This document shows positions 28,792 to 37,406 of a DNA stretch of 64,000 nucleotides, piece by piece. The translations under genes were made by a program, and so were the position numbers. Origin of the DNA: Limisphaerales bacterium. GTDB lineage: Bacteria > Verrucomicrobiota > Verrucomicrobiia > Limisphaerales > AAA164-E04. The stretch covers positions 25,290 through 89,289 of the forward strand of contig JAMASS010000020.1 of assembly GCA_024761205.1 (NCBI GenBank), given 5' to 3'. The notes beneath the pieces were generated by a model, which worked only from the letters and a program-made list of their open reading frames with translations, was not told the DNA's origin and did not search any database. Positions within the stretch are counted from its first letter, which is position 1, and each line of letters opens with the position of its first letter.

Positions 28792-30117
28792 CTAAAGATA
28801 ATCCGCGAAGAACTGCCCCGCCGCCTGCTGCATCTCAGCACTCAGGACGTGCCCTGCTTCAAATTCGCGAAGAATCAAACGGTCGGAGTGATTGGCTTTC
28901 TCGTACGATTTCTTAAGCTTTTGATAGCCCTCGAAGACGCCCTCGGCATTGAAAATTCCATCTTGCTTCCCCATCATAATCAAGAGTGGGTTCGGAGCAT
29001 TCATCGCCGCGACATCGGGATAGTCAAGATAACGATGCAATCCAGGTACCAACATCGAATAGCCAATCGAAAATTTGATATCCGACCGCAGCTGGTACGG
29101 AATGGAGCTCATCCAGCCCGCCACCACAGCAGCTTTGACGCGCTGATCCAGGGCGCCCAAATAGCACGCACGAATGCCCCCCAAAGAAAAACCAATCGCC
29201 CCGATCCGATTGCGGTCCACCTCTGAGCGGGTGAGCAAATAATCCACTGTTCGGATATCATCCCAGAAGATTAACCCTGGCCAAGTCACTCCAGCGGCCA
29301 TCAGCGTGCGGCTCACAAGGGGTTCATACTGTGAACTCCGAACGTTGAAAGCGCTGACGCGGTCGACCTCTATATTCGCCGGCCGCGTCCGCCAATCGTC
29401 GGGGTCATCATCCAACACCATCCGGCGTTCGCCCCAATACATCAAATCAATCACGATGACCAGGTATCCTTGCCGAACCAAACCTGTCGCCAAACTCCGA
29501 CCGGCATAGTAGCGCTGTTTGAACTCTCGCAGCACCGGACTCTCATCCTCATCCTCCACGAGCTTCTCCTTACCCCACAGATAAAAGCCCGAGTGATCAT
29601 GGAGAGCGATGACAGCTGGAGTTTGGCGTCGGGCGGCATCCTTCGGCACCAAGACGTACGCTGGCACCCGAAAATAGGGCGATGTGTTGAACTGCACCTT
29701 TTCCAGAACATAGTCGCCTCTATCGGTCGTTTTGATTGTCTGCCCTTGAGTCGACCACTTCGGCGGTGTGTACTGCAACAAATCCAGCACTTTCATCCGC
29801 GCCACCTGCTTCCAATGTTTCAAGGTGCGAAACTGCGGCTGGGTAAAAGCCAGAGGAAAGTACGATCGAGCGGCCAATTTCTCAATGAATGGCCATAACG
29901 TGCCCACATCTGACCCCGTCTCCAATTTCGGCAATGGCGCCGTAGACGGCACCACAAAAGGAGCACCGGCCCCCTGGGCCAACAATGTTTCCGAAGCCAT
30001 CGCACTAGCACCGGTTCCGGCCAACAACATCTTCAAGAAATCCCGCCTCGGTCTCGCGAGCGGATCGGTCAAGCCCGATGTTCCAGCTTCTGCTGGCTTG
30101 TCGTCATTCATTCCCAT
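28792..30117 (-). CDS. Exported alpha/beta-hydrolase (esterase-like)
   Basis: The ATG at 30117 overlaps the upstream gene's TGA (TGATG), and a GGGGAGG box lies about 11 nt before it. The 441-residue protein has a twin-arginine signal, RPRRDFLKMLLAGTGASAMA. The hydrolase fold is seen as TPAVIALHDHSGFYLWGKEK (oxyanion strand), DDIRTVDYLLTRSEVDRNRI, the nucleophile elbow GAIGFSLGGIRACYLG, an acid region at LLIMMGKQDGIFNAEGV and EFEAGHVLSAEMQQAAGQFF with the likely catalytic histidine. It resembles acetylxylan-esterase/dienelactone-hydrolase-type proteins of this phylum. Its substrate is unknown, probably a carbohydrate ester. Confidence 0.82.
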   Translation of the reverse strand: MGMNDDKPAEAGTSGLTDPLARPRRDFLKMLLAGTGASAMASETLLAQGAGAPFVVPSTAPLPKLETGSDVGTLWPFIEKLAARSYFPLAFTQPQFRTLKHWKQVARMKVLDLLQYTPPKWSTQGQTIKTTDRGDYVLEKVQFNTSPYFRVPAYVLVPKDAARRQTPAVIALHDHSGFYLWGKEKLVEDEDESPVLREFKQRYYAGRSLATGLVRQGYLVIVIDLMYWGERRMVLDDDPDDWRTRPANIEVDRVSAFNVRSSQYEPLVSRTLMAAGVTWPGLIFWDDIRTVDYLLTRSEVDRNRIGAIGFSLGGIRACYLGALDQRVKAAVVAGWMSSIPYQLRSDIKFSIGYSMLVPGLHRYLDYPDVAAMNAPNPLLIMMGKQDGIFNAEGVFEGYQKLKKSYEKANHSDRLILREFEAGHVLSAEMQQAAGQFFADYL

Positions 30118-30959
30118 CACAGAAAAAACCTCCCCTCTTGCCGTTCGCCAAGTGGGCGGGCGGTATGCTTGATCCTATCGCTCACCGCCGGCACCGGCGA
30201 TCTGGTCGGTGCCTTTGATTCGAGAACACGCTTGACTTCCTTCATCTGTTCCGGCGATAGCAATCTGACGAGATTGGCCATTAAACTCACGGTCTGCTTG
30301 CTCGCTAGCTTCCCGTATCGGCACATCTTCCAACCCTCGTTTTCCGCATCCAATTTGATACCGAGGGCGGCGGCAGATTCTTCGAGGAAGGCGATCTGGT
30401 CAGCGTGCCATGGTTGGGCGGTCAGTCCGATGTTGCCTTGCCCACGGGTTTCAACCGATTTGCTCCGTTCCTCGCTCAAGTAGGCGGCTACTCGCCGGAA
30501 GTGCTCGAGCTCGGCCAGTCTTGGATAACGAAGTTTCCCTAAGGCATCCCTCGTGCGTTTCTCCCGCACCATTTCGTAGCGGTCGGATCTAGCCGACTTC
30601 TGCCGGACGCTCAGGTCGTACAAGTCCTCAATCGCCTTCTCCCTCGGCAGCATCGTGTCGTAGGCGGTGAGTCTGGACTCATCGACCACTTTATCAGCCG
30701 CCCTCCAATTTCCTTCGGAGTATTCCATAACGTCTCCTACACTGTCGGTATTCTCAATACTTAGCAGGATGCTCTCCCGTCCGGCTCCCTTGGGGTTGTC
30801 ACGTAGGCTTGCCATCGCTCTTGTTTTTAAGATGGCTTCCTTCTCCGTCTGTCCTTCGGTTTTCCATTTTGCCTTCAGTTCGGCGTAGGCGGACTCCAAC
30901 TCCTTCCGAGTCGGCGTCTTCGTCGTTTCGCTCGTCTCGGTGGCTCGGACGGTCTTCAA
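30117..30959 (-). CDS. Unrecognised hydrophilic protein, 'WHxD' family member A
   Basis: The 280-codon frame has TTG 30959 as first start; an ATG-rich segment just upstream (about 31040-31050) lies in another frame, so the 5' end may be frame-shifted. The protein is charged and helical: ELESAYAELKAKWKTEGQTE, DLYDLSVRQKSARSDRYEMV, then FRRVAAYLSEERSKS and PWHADQIAFLEESAAALGIK followed by LDAENEGW. That last part aligns with 40562-41143. No known domain was recognised. Its stop overlaps the hydrolase start by one base, implying coupled translation. Confidence 0.55.
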   Translation of the reverse strand: MKTVRATETSETTKTPTRKELESAYAELKAKWKTEGQTEKEAILKTRAMASLRDNPKGAGRESILLSIENTDSVGDVMEYSEGNWRAADKVVDESRLTAYDTMLPREKAIEDLYDLSVRQKSARSDRYEMVREKRTRDALGKLRYPRLAELEHFRRVAAYLSEERSKSVETRGQGNIGLTAQPWHADQIAFLEESAAALGIKLDAENEGWKMCRYGKLASKQTVSLMANLVRLLSPEQMKEVKRVLESKAPTRSPVPAVSDRIKHTARPLGERQEGRFFL

Positions 30960-31117
30960 GTCCGGTTTCGCCGTCGTCTCCTCTTCTGGCGTTGCATCGC
31001 GGTGGCCGAGCGGGTGCCGATTCCCAGTCGTTTCATTTCTGCTGTCATCATCGTTCCTTTTTAGCTTATCGGTTATTCAGTCAGGCATCCAAGATCAACT
31101 TGCCCCCGAACGATATC

Positions 31118-31315
31118 CTAATGTTTCAAAAGGTTTTTGAGGGTGCCCAGGTCTCGCATTCGATCGTTCACTCGGTCGTCGTCGTCGTAGAGAGCGTCGA
31201 TCTTGTCGTTCAAATCTTCGATTGCATCCTTGTGGTTCTCAATCGTAACGTACAAGTCTTTGATGACCGTGCCCTAAGGGAAAGTGATGTAGTTCCACAC
31301 ATCAAGCGGGTTGTC
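31118..31315 (-). pseudogene. Small gene remnant with one in-frame stop
   Basis: Reading minus from 31315: DNPLDVWNYITFP, a TAG, then GTVIKDLYVTIENHKDAIED, LNDKIDALYDDDDRVNDRMR and DLGTLKNLLKH. The second part is a strongly helical, coding-like segment with a heptad pattern. No start codon is in frame before the stop. It precedes gene A in the same orientation and may be the broken first gene of that operon. Not recognised. Confidence 0.4.
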
Positions 31316-31592
31316 ACTAGGGGGTGTAATTGTTGTTCTTGCTCAGCTTCCCCTTATTTATTGGCTCGCTGCCTTTCAATCCAATGATCTACCTGCCATG
31401 TTGAATGACCTAATTCTACAATCAAATAATTGCAGTTGCAGCTACATTTTTTTTCAGGAAAAAATCGTTTCTTGCCTTCGCAAACGATTGGACTCCCTGC
31501 TCGCCATGCCTTGGCCGCCTGCCGCCAAGACCCAAGATCGAAAATAAGGCTTGTCACCCGCAGCCAAGTCCCATTTACTTGAATCTCTTTCT

Positions 31593-32528
31593 ATGAAAAA
31601 ATCTCTGAGCCGTCGCCAATTTGTTAACTTTTCCGGCAGCCTTGCTGCAGCGGCGACCCTCACTCCGTCCATTCTTCACGCGATGAGCCCCTTCTCACGA
31701 CCGGGCAAACCTCGGCTCTCGACCAGCATCGCAGCCTACTCTTTTCGGGAGTATTTCGTCGATTCCACCCGCCGTCGCCAAGAGATTATCTCGGAGCAGC
31801 ACATCTCCCTCTTCGATTTTATCGATTACTGCGCGGACCAGGGATGCGCCGGAACCGAGCTTACGGGTTACTATTTTCCCAAGGGTATCGATGGCAACTT
31901 TCTTCTCAGGATCAAACGGCACGCCTTCCTCCGAGGTGTTGCGATCAGCGGCACTGCCGTTGGAAACACATTTACCCATGCCCCCGGCGAGAAAAGGGCT
32001 GAACAGTTGGCTTATGTCAATCGATGGATTGATCACGCCAGTATCATGGGAGCTCCGCACCTTCGCGTCTTCGCCGGCAATCAAGGAAACCAGCCATTCG
32101 AAACTGCCAAGAAACACTGCATTGAAGGGCTCCAAGAATGCGGTAAGTACGCAGCGAAGAAGGGCGTCTTCCTAGGCATCGAGAACCACGGCGGCATTGT
32201 CGCCGAGGCGGATCCACTCATTAGCATCGTCCAAGCGGTCGACAATCCCTGGGTCGGCATCAACTTGGATACGGGCAACTTCCACACTGACGACGTTTAC
32301 GGAGACATCGCGAAATGTGCACCGTACGCGGTTAACGTCCAATTGAAAGTAGAGGTCCGCCCGCGAGGTCAGAAGAGAAAGTCCAAGGCCGATCTCGGAC
32401 GCCTGATTCGAATCCTAAAAAACGCCAATTACCAAGGCTACGTCGCGCTTGAACATGAAGCGGCGGAAGATCCGTGGAAAACCATCCCCGTCTATCTCGC
32501 GGAACTAGACCGGCTTATCCAAGGCTAG
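31593..32528 (+). CDS. Sugar phosphate isomerase/epimerase-like TIM-barrel protein, Tat-exported
   Basis: ATG 31593 (not the upstream TTG 31551) starts MKKSLSRRQFVNFSGSLAAA, a twin-arginine signal. The 311-residue protein has the xylose-isomerase-like TIM-barrel pattern: LSTSIAAYSFREYF, FIDYCADQGCAGTELTGYYF, LRVFAGNQGNQPFE, GVFLGIENHGGIVAEADPLI (metal-binding E), VGINLDTGNFHTDDVY (metal-binding D), VQLKVEVRPRG and YVALEHEAAEDPWKTIP (metal-binding E). Family members isomerise or epimerise sugars and inositols, often with divalent metal. An exported form is common in this phylum. Substrate unknown. Confidence 0.87.
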   Translation: MKKSLSRRQFVNFSGSLAAAATLTPSILHAMSPFSRPGKPRLSTSIAAYSFREYFVDSTRRRQEIISEQHISLFDFIDYCADQGCAGTELTGYYFPKGIDGNFLLRIKRHAFLRGVAISGTAVGNTFTHAPGEKRAEQLAYVNRWIDHASIMGAPHLRVFAGNQGNQPFETAKKHCIEGLQECGKYAAKKGVFLGIENHGGIVAEADPLISIVQAVDNPWVGINLDTGNFHTDDVYGDIAKCAPYAVNVQLKVEVRPRGQKRKSKADLGRLIRILKNANYQGYVALEHEAAEDPWKTIPVYLAELDRLIQG

Positions 32529-32566
32529 TTTATCCCACCTCTCCTGTCAGGTGGCAGAGATGAATA

Positions 32567-32998
32567 ATGGCTGGAAGGAAGAAGACATTCCCCTGCGGAC
32601 ACGTTGGCAAAGGCAAGTTTTGCCATCGGTGCGTGCAGGAAGAAGAGCGCCGACGGAACGAGGAAAAGCGAAAACAAGAGCAGGCGCGGGCAAAGAGCGA
32701 GTGGAATGACAGGCTGACAGCCCCCTCCGTTCGCCACCTGCGTCTGAATCAACTGCCAACGGAAGCAGCGAGGCGGATGCTTGACGTGATCGGTGAATTG
32801 AAGAATGGCAAGAATTATCAAGCTTTCAAAGGCAAGCGACTGAAGCTGATGAGGAAGCGGGATATTATTTCCATCCCCATAGGGCGGGACCATCGCTTGA
32901 TCTGCCGTGTGCGGCGCGGCCAGCCGCTGGAATTCATCGCAGCCCTGACGCATGAGGCATATAGTCAACGCTTGTCTTCTGGCGGATGGGAGGCTTGA
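32567..32998 (+). CDS. Zinc-finger protein with RelE/ParE-like C-terminal domain
   Basis: The 143-residue protein begins MAGRKKTFPCGHVGKGKFCH, with a Cys-Gly-His...Cys-His-x-x-Cys zinc site (PCGHVGKGKFCHRC). A charged helical linker follows (QEEERRRNEEKRKQEQARAK). The C-terminal half, RMLDVIGELKNGKNYQAFKG, RLKLMRKRDIISIPIGRDHR and LICRVRRGQPLEFIAALTHE, resembles a RelE/ParE-type fold. No antitoxin gene is beside it, so a housekeeping or ribosome-linked role is possible. It lies just before release factor 3 in the same orientation. Confidence 0.6.
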   Translation: MAGRKKTFPCGHVGKGKFCHRCVQEEERRRNEEKRKQEQARAKSEWNDRLTAPSVRHLRLNQLPTEAARRMLDVIGELKNGKNYQAFKGKRLKLMRKRDIISIPIGRDHRLICRVRRGQPLEFIAALTHEAYSQRLSSGGWEA

Positions 32999-33081
32999 GT
33001 CTAGCTGCCCCGTTCACGGCGGCTGACTCGGCGCATTCCGGCTTGTCCAAATCCTTCTCGCTGATAAGTTCGCCTGCCTTG

Positions 33082-34692
33082 GTGAGTTTAACCGAAGAAA
33101 TCAACAAGCGGCGAACCTTCGCCATCATCTCCCATCCGGACGCAGGGAAGACCACGTTGACGGAAAAACTGCTCCTCTACGGCGGCGGCGTGCAACTCGC
33201 CGGGTCGGTCACTGCCCGCAAGAACCAACGTGCGTCAACTTCGGACTGGATGGAGCTGGAACGGAAGCGCGGCATTTCCGTCAGCTCCACCGTGCTTCAG
33301 TTTCAATACGAAGGCTTCTCGATCAATCTCCTCGACACGCCCGGTCACAAAGATTTCTCCGAGGACACCTATCGGGTCCTCACTGCGGTCGACGCAGCCG
33401 TCATGGTGATCGACGCGGGCAAAGGGATCGAGAGCCAGACAAAGAAACTGTTCGAGGTCTGTCGCCAACGCAGCATTCCCATTTTTACCTTTATGAATAA
33501 GTGTGATCGGCCAGTTCGCGATCCTCTCAGCCTCCTGGACGAACTCGAGAGTGTGCTTGGCATTCAGTCATACCCCGTGAACTGGCCAATTGGTAACGGC
33601 ATAGACTTCAAAGGGGTGTACGATCGTCTCACCTCCACCGTGAATCTCTTCGAGCGTACCGCCGGAGGGGTCTATCGGGCGCCCGTTTCGCTCGGCAACT
33701 TTTCCGACCCCTTCATTCGCGAGCGGCTGGATGATGCCCTTTACGAGACGGTTAGCGAGGAACTGGAAATGCTGGAAATGGCTGGCGCTGAATTCTCGGA
33801 ACAAGCCGTTCTGGCAGGCGAGACAACGCCGGTGTTTTATGGTAGCGCGATGAACAATTTCGGCGTGAAATTACTTCTCGATGGCTTCCTTAATTACTCT
33901 CCCCCGCCGCAAGCGAGAAACAGTGAAAGTCAAGCAGTGGCTCCAGACAGTCCAAATTTTTCTGCCTTCATTTTCAAGATTCAAGCCAACATGGATCCAC
34001 GACACCGAGATCGTATCGCCTTTATTCGCATCTGTTCCGGTAAGTTTGAACGCGACATGACCGTCACTCATCCTCGCAGCGGCAAAAAGGTCCGCCTCTC
34101 GAGTTCCCACAAACTTTTTGGAAATGATCGCGAGACCGTCAATGAAGCCTATGCCGGGGATATTGTAGGGCTCGTGGGTCTCAATGACTTTGGTATCGGT
34201 GATACCTTAACCAATGATCCCTCCGTCCAGTATTCCGAGATCCCGCGATTTACTCCGGAAACTTTCGCTTACTTACACAACGCCAATACTGGCAAATTCA
34301 AGCAATTCCGCCAGGGTCTCGATCAGCTACTTCAAGAAGGCGTGATTCAAGTGCTCCACCTCAATGACACCGCGGTCCGCGTCCCCCTCTTAGCAGCGGT
34401 GGGACAGCTGCAGTTTGAAGTAGTGCAGTATCGATTAGAAACGGAATACAACGCCGAATCCCGCCTAGAGACAACACCCTGGGAAGCCGTTCGTTGGCTG
34501 CCTTCGGAATTCAAAGAAAAAGACGTCGAGTCTCTTCAATTACCGACTGGAAGCCGCATCGCCTGGGACGTTGACGACCAAGCGGTCGTGTTATTTCCTA
34601 CCGAATGGACCATCAACTACTTCACGGAAACCAATAAAGGCATTCGGCTCTCGCAGCTCCCCCACGCCAGCGAAGCCATTCTCGATCGCTAA
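33082..34692 (+). CDS. prfC: Peptide chain release factor 3
   Basis: The GTG at 33082 (MSLTEEINKRRTFAIISHPD) matches the usual RF3 start; an upstream ATG (32986) would add 32 unusual residues and overlap the previous gene. The 536-residue GTPase has the G1 loop HPDAGKTTLTEKLL, switch region ISVSSTVLQFQY, G3 DTPGHKDFSEDTYR, G4 NKCD and the C-terminal RF3 domains (FKQFRQGLDQLLQEGVIQVL, AAVGQLQFEVVQYRLETEYN). It releases class I release factors from the ribosome. The gene is intact, unlike many neighbours. Confidence 0.95.
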   Translation: MSLTEEINKRRTFAIISHPDAGKTTLTEKLLLYGGGVQLAGSVTARKNQRASTSDWMELERKRGISVSSTVLQFQYEGFSINLLDTPGHKDFSEDTYRVLTAVDAAVMVIDAGKGIESQTKKLFEVCRQRSIPIFTFMNKCDRPVRDPLSLLDELESVLGIQSYPVNWPIGNGIDFKGVYDRLTSTVNLFERTAGGVYRAPVSLGNFSDPFIRERLDDALYETVSEELEMLEMAGAEFSEQAVLAGETTPVFYGSAMNNFGVKLLLDGFLNYSPPPQARNSESQAVAPDSPNFSAFIFKIQANMDPRHRDRIAFIRICSGKFERDMTVTHPRSGKKVRLSSSHKLFGNDRETVNEAYAGDIVGLVGLNDFGIGDTLTNDPSVQYSEIPRFTPETFAYLHNANTGKFKQFRQGLDQLLQEGVIQVLHLNDTAVRVPLLAAVGQLQFEVVQYRLETEYNAESRLETTPWEAVRWLPSEFKEKDVESLQLPTGSRIAWDVDDQAVVLFPTEWTINYFTETNKGIRLSQLPHASEAILDR

Positions 34693-34733
34693 TTGAGTAC
34701 ACGCCCCCCATAAGAGGGTCACGGGGAAGCAAA

Positions 34734-35229
34734 TCTAGATGAAATCCTACGCGCCGTCTTCGCCGATGGCTTCGACGGGACAACCTTCCATGGCCTCCTG
34801 ACACAATGCCTCTTGCGTTTCGTTCTCGGGCTGGGCTTTCACATAGGAATAACCGCCTTCCTCAGAACGCGTAAAATTGTCCGGGGCGGTTTCCCGACAC
34901 AGATCACAATCGATGCATTGATCGTCTACGTAAAACTTGCCAGCAGCGTTTTCAGGATATTTGTTTTCGACTTCAGCCATAATTGGCCTATTGGACGCAG
35001 GCTCGATTAATTTTTCAAGCCAATTTTTGCCAGCTTCCAAAGTGTGAATTCGGGGAGGCGCGGAAAATGTCCGATTGGCTGCTTTCAAGGCGTCAGTCGC
35101 CTCTAGGCAAGGGCGGTGTTGCCGCTTGATCAACCGTCAAGAAAAAGGGTGAGACCCCAAAGAGATCGGTCTGCAAGGATGTGGAATAGCGCGGAAGGTC
35201 ATTCGTCAAACTCGGCGTCCATCTCCGCA
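34734..35229. repeat. Tandem duplication, copy 1
   Basis: A unit of about 496-499 nt, running from TCTAGATGAAATCCTAC to the CATCTCCGC end, is repeated head to tail at 35230-35728. The unit contains a whole ferredoxin gene, its upstream region and the last codons (MDAEFDE) of the gene before it. The copies differ at only a small number of positions. Confidence 0.9.
34747..34980 (-). CDS. Small [4Fe-4S] ferredoxin, downstream copy
   Basis: The ATG at 34980 starts MAEVENKYPENAAGKFYVDD, 77 residues, matching the known short ferredoxin; the frame extends 51 codons further upstream but that part (MIKRQHRPCLEATDALKAAN) looks non-coding and is shared by both copies. Cysteines lie in CIDCDLCRETAP and in ALCQEAMEGCPVEAIG, enough for one [4Fe-4S] cluster. 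It carries electrons in the cytoplasm for an unknown partner. It differs from the upstream copy at a few residues (for example IDC versus MDC, QEAMEG versus RDAMEG). Confidence 0.85.
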   Translation of the reverse strand: MAEVENKYPENAAGKFYVDDQCIDCDLCRETAPDNFTRSEEGGYSYVKAQPENETQEALCQEAMEGCPVEAIGEDGA

Positions 35230-35728
35230 TCTAGATGAAATCCTACTACGCACCGTCGTCGCCGATGGCTTCGACGGGACAACCTTCCATGGCATCCCGA
35301 CACAATGCCTCTTGCGTTTCGTTCTCGGGCTGGGCTTTCACATAGGAATAACCGCCTTCCTCAGAACGCGTAAAATTGTCCGGGGCGGTTTCCCGACACA
35401 GATCACAATCCATGCATTGACCGTCTACGTAAAACTTGCCAGCAGCGTTTTCAGGGTATTTGTCTTCGACTTCAGCCATAATTGGCCTATTGGACTCAGG
35501 CTCGATTAATTTTTCAAGCCAATTTTTGCCAGCTTCCAAAGTGTGAATTCGGGGAGGCGCGGAAAATGTCCGATTGGCTGCTTTCAAGGCGTCAGGCGCC
35601 TCTAGGCAAGGGCGGTGTTGCCGCTTGATCAACCGTCAAGAAAAAGGCCGAGCCCCCAAAGAGATCGGTCCGCAAGGATGTGGAATAGCGCGGAAGGTCA
35701 TTCGTCAAACTCGGCGTCCATCTCCGCA
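35230..35728. repeat. Tandem duplication, copy 2
   Basis: Second copy of the unit at 34734-35229. Its right border runs on into the coding sequence of the pseudogene at 35698-36270, while copy 1 keeps only that gene's last codons. This copy therefore holds the original position, and copy 1 is the derived one. Confidence 0.88.
35246..35479 (-). CDS. Small [4Fe-4S] ferredoxin, upstream copy
   Basis: From ATG 35479 the 77 residues read MAEVEDKYPENAAGKFYVDG, with the cluster ligands in CMDCDLCRETAP and ALCRDAMEGCPVEAIG. It is nearly identical to the copy at 34747-34980. Position relative to the duplicated borders suggests this is the ancestral copy. The function is electron transfer; the partner is not evident from neighbours. 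Confidence 0.85.
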   Translation of the reverse strand: MAEVEDKYPENAAGKFYVDGQCMDCDLCRETAPDNFTRSEEGGYSYVKAQPENETQEALCRDAMEGCPVEAIGDDGA

Positions 35729-36270
35729 ATTTGAACTGCGATGACGCGCTTCTTGGCGGCTTCGACTTCCTCAGTCGTAGCCTGGCCCATGGCGCGCAGC
35801 TGCCCCAATCGGTAGACCTCGTATTCCGCTTCCGCCAGTTCCTGCTGGTCCTTGCCGAAGAAGTAGCTCATCTGCCGAGCTTCGGACATCGGCGGGGTAT
35901 CTTTCAAAATCTCCATGTGCTCGTCGTGCCACAGCAGAATTTCGGGGTCGTCCAGGGCTTCATTGCTGGGAGGTCGCCGTTGAAATGGCGGTCGAGGAAG
36001 TCGTTGATGCCTTCCTGTCTGGCGAACAGGGACAGGAATTCACCCTCGGTCGGTTGAAACCATTCCGGTTCTTTTCGCAAAGTGCGGCCTAGAAAGGAAT
36101 GTTCCATGCAATATTTCCGCAATTCGTAGGGCGAAAAGATAGGCGATCATCCGCGCCCATTGCTCTCGCTCCAAATCACGAATGGCTTTCTCAGCCAATC
36201 CCAACTTCTTGTGGTATGATTCCAGGGTCTCAATGTAAGGCTGATTCGCGGCCTTCCATTTTCTCGCCAT
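35698..36270 (-). pseudogene. Frame-shifted hydrophilic protein, 'WHxD' family member B
   Basis: ATG 36270 starts MARKWKAANQPYIETLESYH and continues LGLAEKAIRDLEREQWARMI. After a shift: MEHSFLGRTLRKEPEWFQPT and EGEFLSLFARQEGINDFLDR. After another: LWHDEHMEILKDTPPMSEAR and ELAEAEYEVYRLGQLRAMGQ, ending AEMDAEFDE. About 190 residues in total with two frameshifts. The WHDEH...LKDT segment aligns with similar segments in 30117-30959 and 40562-41143. It overlaps the preceding pseudogene's end by about 40 nt. Function unknown. Confidence 0.5.
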
Positions 36271-36950
36271 TCACCTCCTGCGAAACGTTTGGATCCTTCC
36301 ACCCAAGATGCACTTGCGGGCCGACTTCAAGAATCGCTTCCCGCTGGCGTTCCAAGGCGGCAATCTCCGGGGCGTATTCCCCTGCGATTTTGGCGCCGCC
36401 GCCGGTGTGCTGGGCGGTGAGCAACATGGCGGTGTGCCAAGTGTGAACGACTTTTCTAGGATGCCACGACCCAGAGTAAGTGATTTCTTCACCCACAATG
36501 TGTTCCTTTGCATTCAAGTTGATCACGCCATAATCCTGATGCAGATAATCAACCTTTCCTCCCAACTGCTCAGGACGATTGGTGAAATATGAGATGTTCT
36601 TGAATGAATGATCGTGCCCTTCCACATATCAACCGGTTTTTCGGCAGTAAGTCGCTCCTCCGCTGGTTTCTTGCCACCAGCTTTGTTCCCAGGCTTTGCC
36701 CTTTCGTGTGCTACCGGGCCGATAATGTGTATGGCGCTTAATCGATTTGCGGTCCCAAGTGTGACTGAACAGGCAGTTACGGGCGTCCTTTTCTTGGCAT
36801 TCATAGTTCAGTTCGGTATCCGTGCCGTAGAGTCCGTAGCTGGGCGGGATGGCTAGGGGCGCCCGCCTGTGCTTTGGGTGTTGGCAAGGTGGTGAGTAAT
36901 GCCAACCCTGCGAAGAAGGCCGGCAAGGGTTTGGTGAATATTGAAGTCAC
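36230..36950 (-). pseudogene. Decayed exported protein gene
   Basis: GTG 36950 gives a signal peptide, MTSIFTKPLPAFFAGLALLT ending ...PKAQA, then after a shift YGLYGTDTELNYECQEKDAR and SIKRHTHYRPGSTRKGKAWE, one in-frame TGA near 36627, and then the long open part EGHDHSFKNISYFTNRPEQL, VINLNAKEHIVGEEITYSGS and EIAALERQREAILEVGPQVH. The frames are strongly coding-like. No family recognised. It is the first gene of an operon with pseudogene B and the ferredoxins. Confidence 0.45.
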
Positions 36951-37406
36951 GATGATGAATTCGTTCTGCATTGTGTTGTGTCAGCGAATCTCGGCCCGCA
37001 ATGGCGCCGGGCCGTTGCTAACGATACGCAGGCTTAAGTGCGGAAAGCTCCCGCCGTTTCGCCTGAGCATCGGGAGGAGCTTGCAATTCTCCCCCGACAC
37101 CTTGATTCAGGCTATTGTATGGGACGGGCGACACCCGACATTGGAACCGCCTTGTATCGTAATCAGAGGGGGATCTTGCGCTTAAGGGGAACAGGGATGT
37201 CAACGGGAAAATCGCACTTTTTTATTCGCTGGCGGGTGGGAGGACATGCCCTTGCTTGGCGGCATCGGGAAGTGGTCGGAAACTGCCGTTAACTGGCTCG
37301 GCATCGGTTCAGTTGCCTATATTGTTCCGGTTCCGTATTGAGGGTGGTTACGGATGGCTGGGACGCATGCTTGCGTTCAAGCACGGCTCGGTTAGCTTTC
37401 GGTGAG
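36951..37406. other. Intergenic region upstream of metF
   Basis: No gene recognised. I looked for a cobalamin or SAM riboswitch ahead of the methylenetetrahydrofolate reductase gene and saw no conserved core. The region also holds the promoter side of the divergent exported-protein pseudogene. Confidence 0.4.

Noticed and set aside
34747..35133. 128-residue form of each ferredoxin
   Set aside because: The first 51 codons lack coding character and known ferredoxins of this type start at MAEV. The shared upstream text is explained by the duplication.
36951..37406. Riboswitch upstream of metF
   Set aside because: No cobalamin, SAM or SAH riboswitch core could be found by eye.
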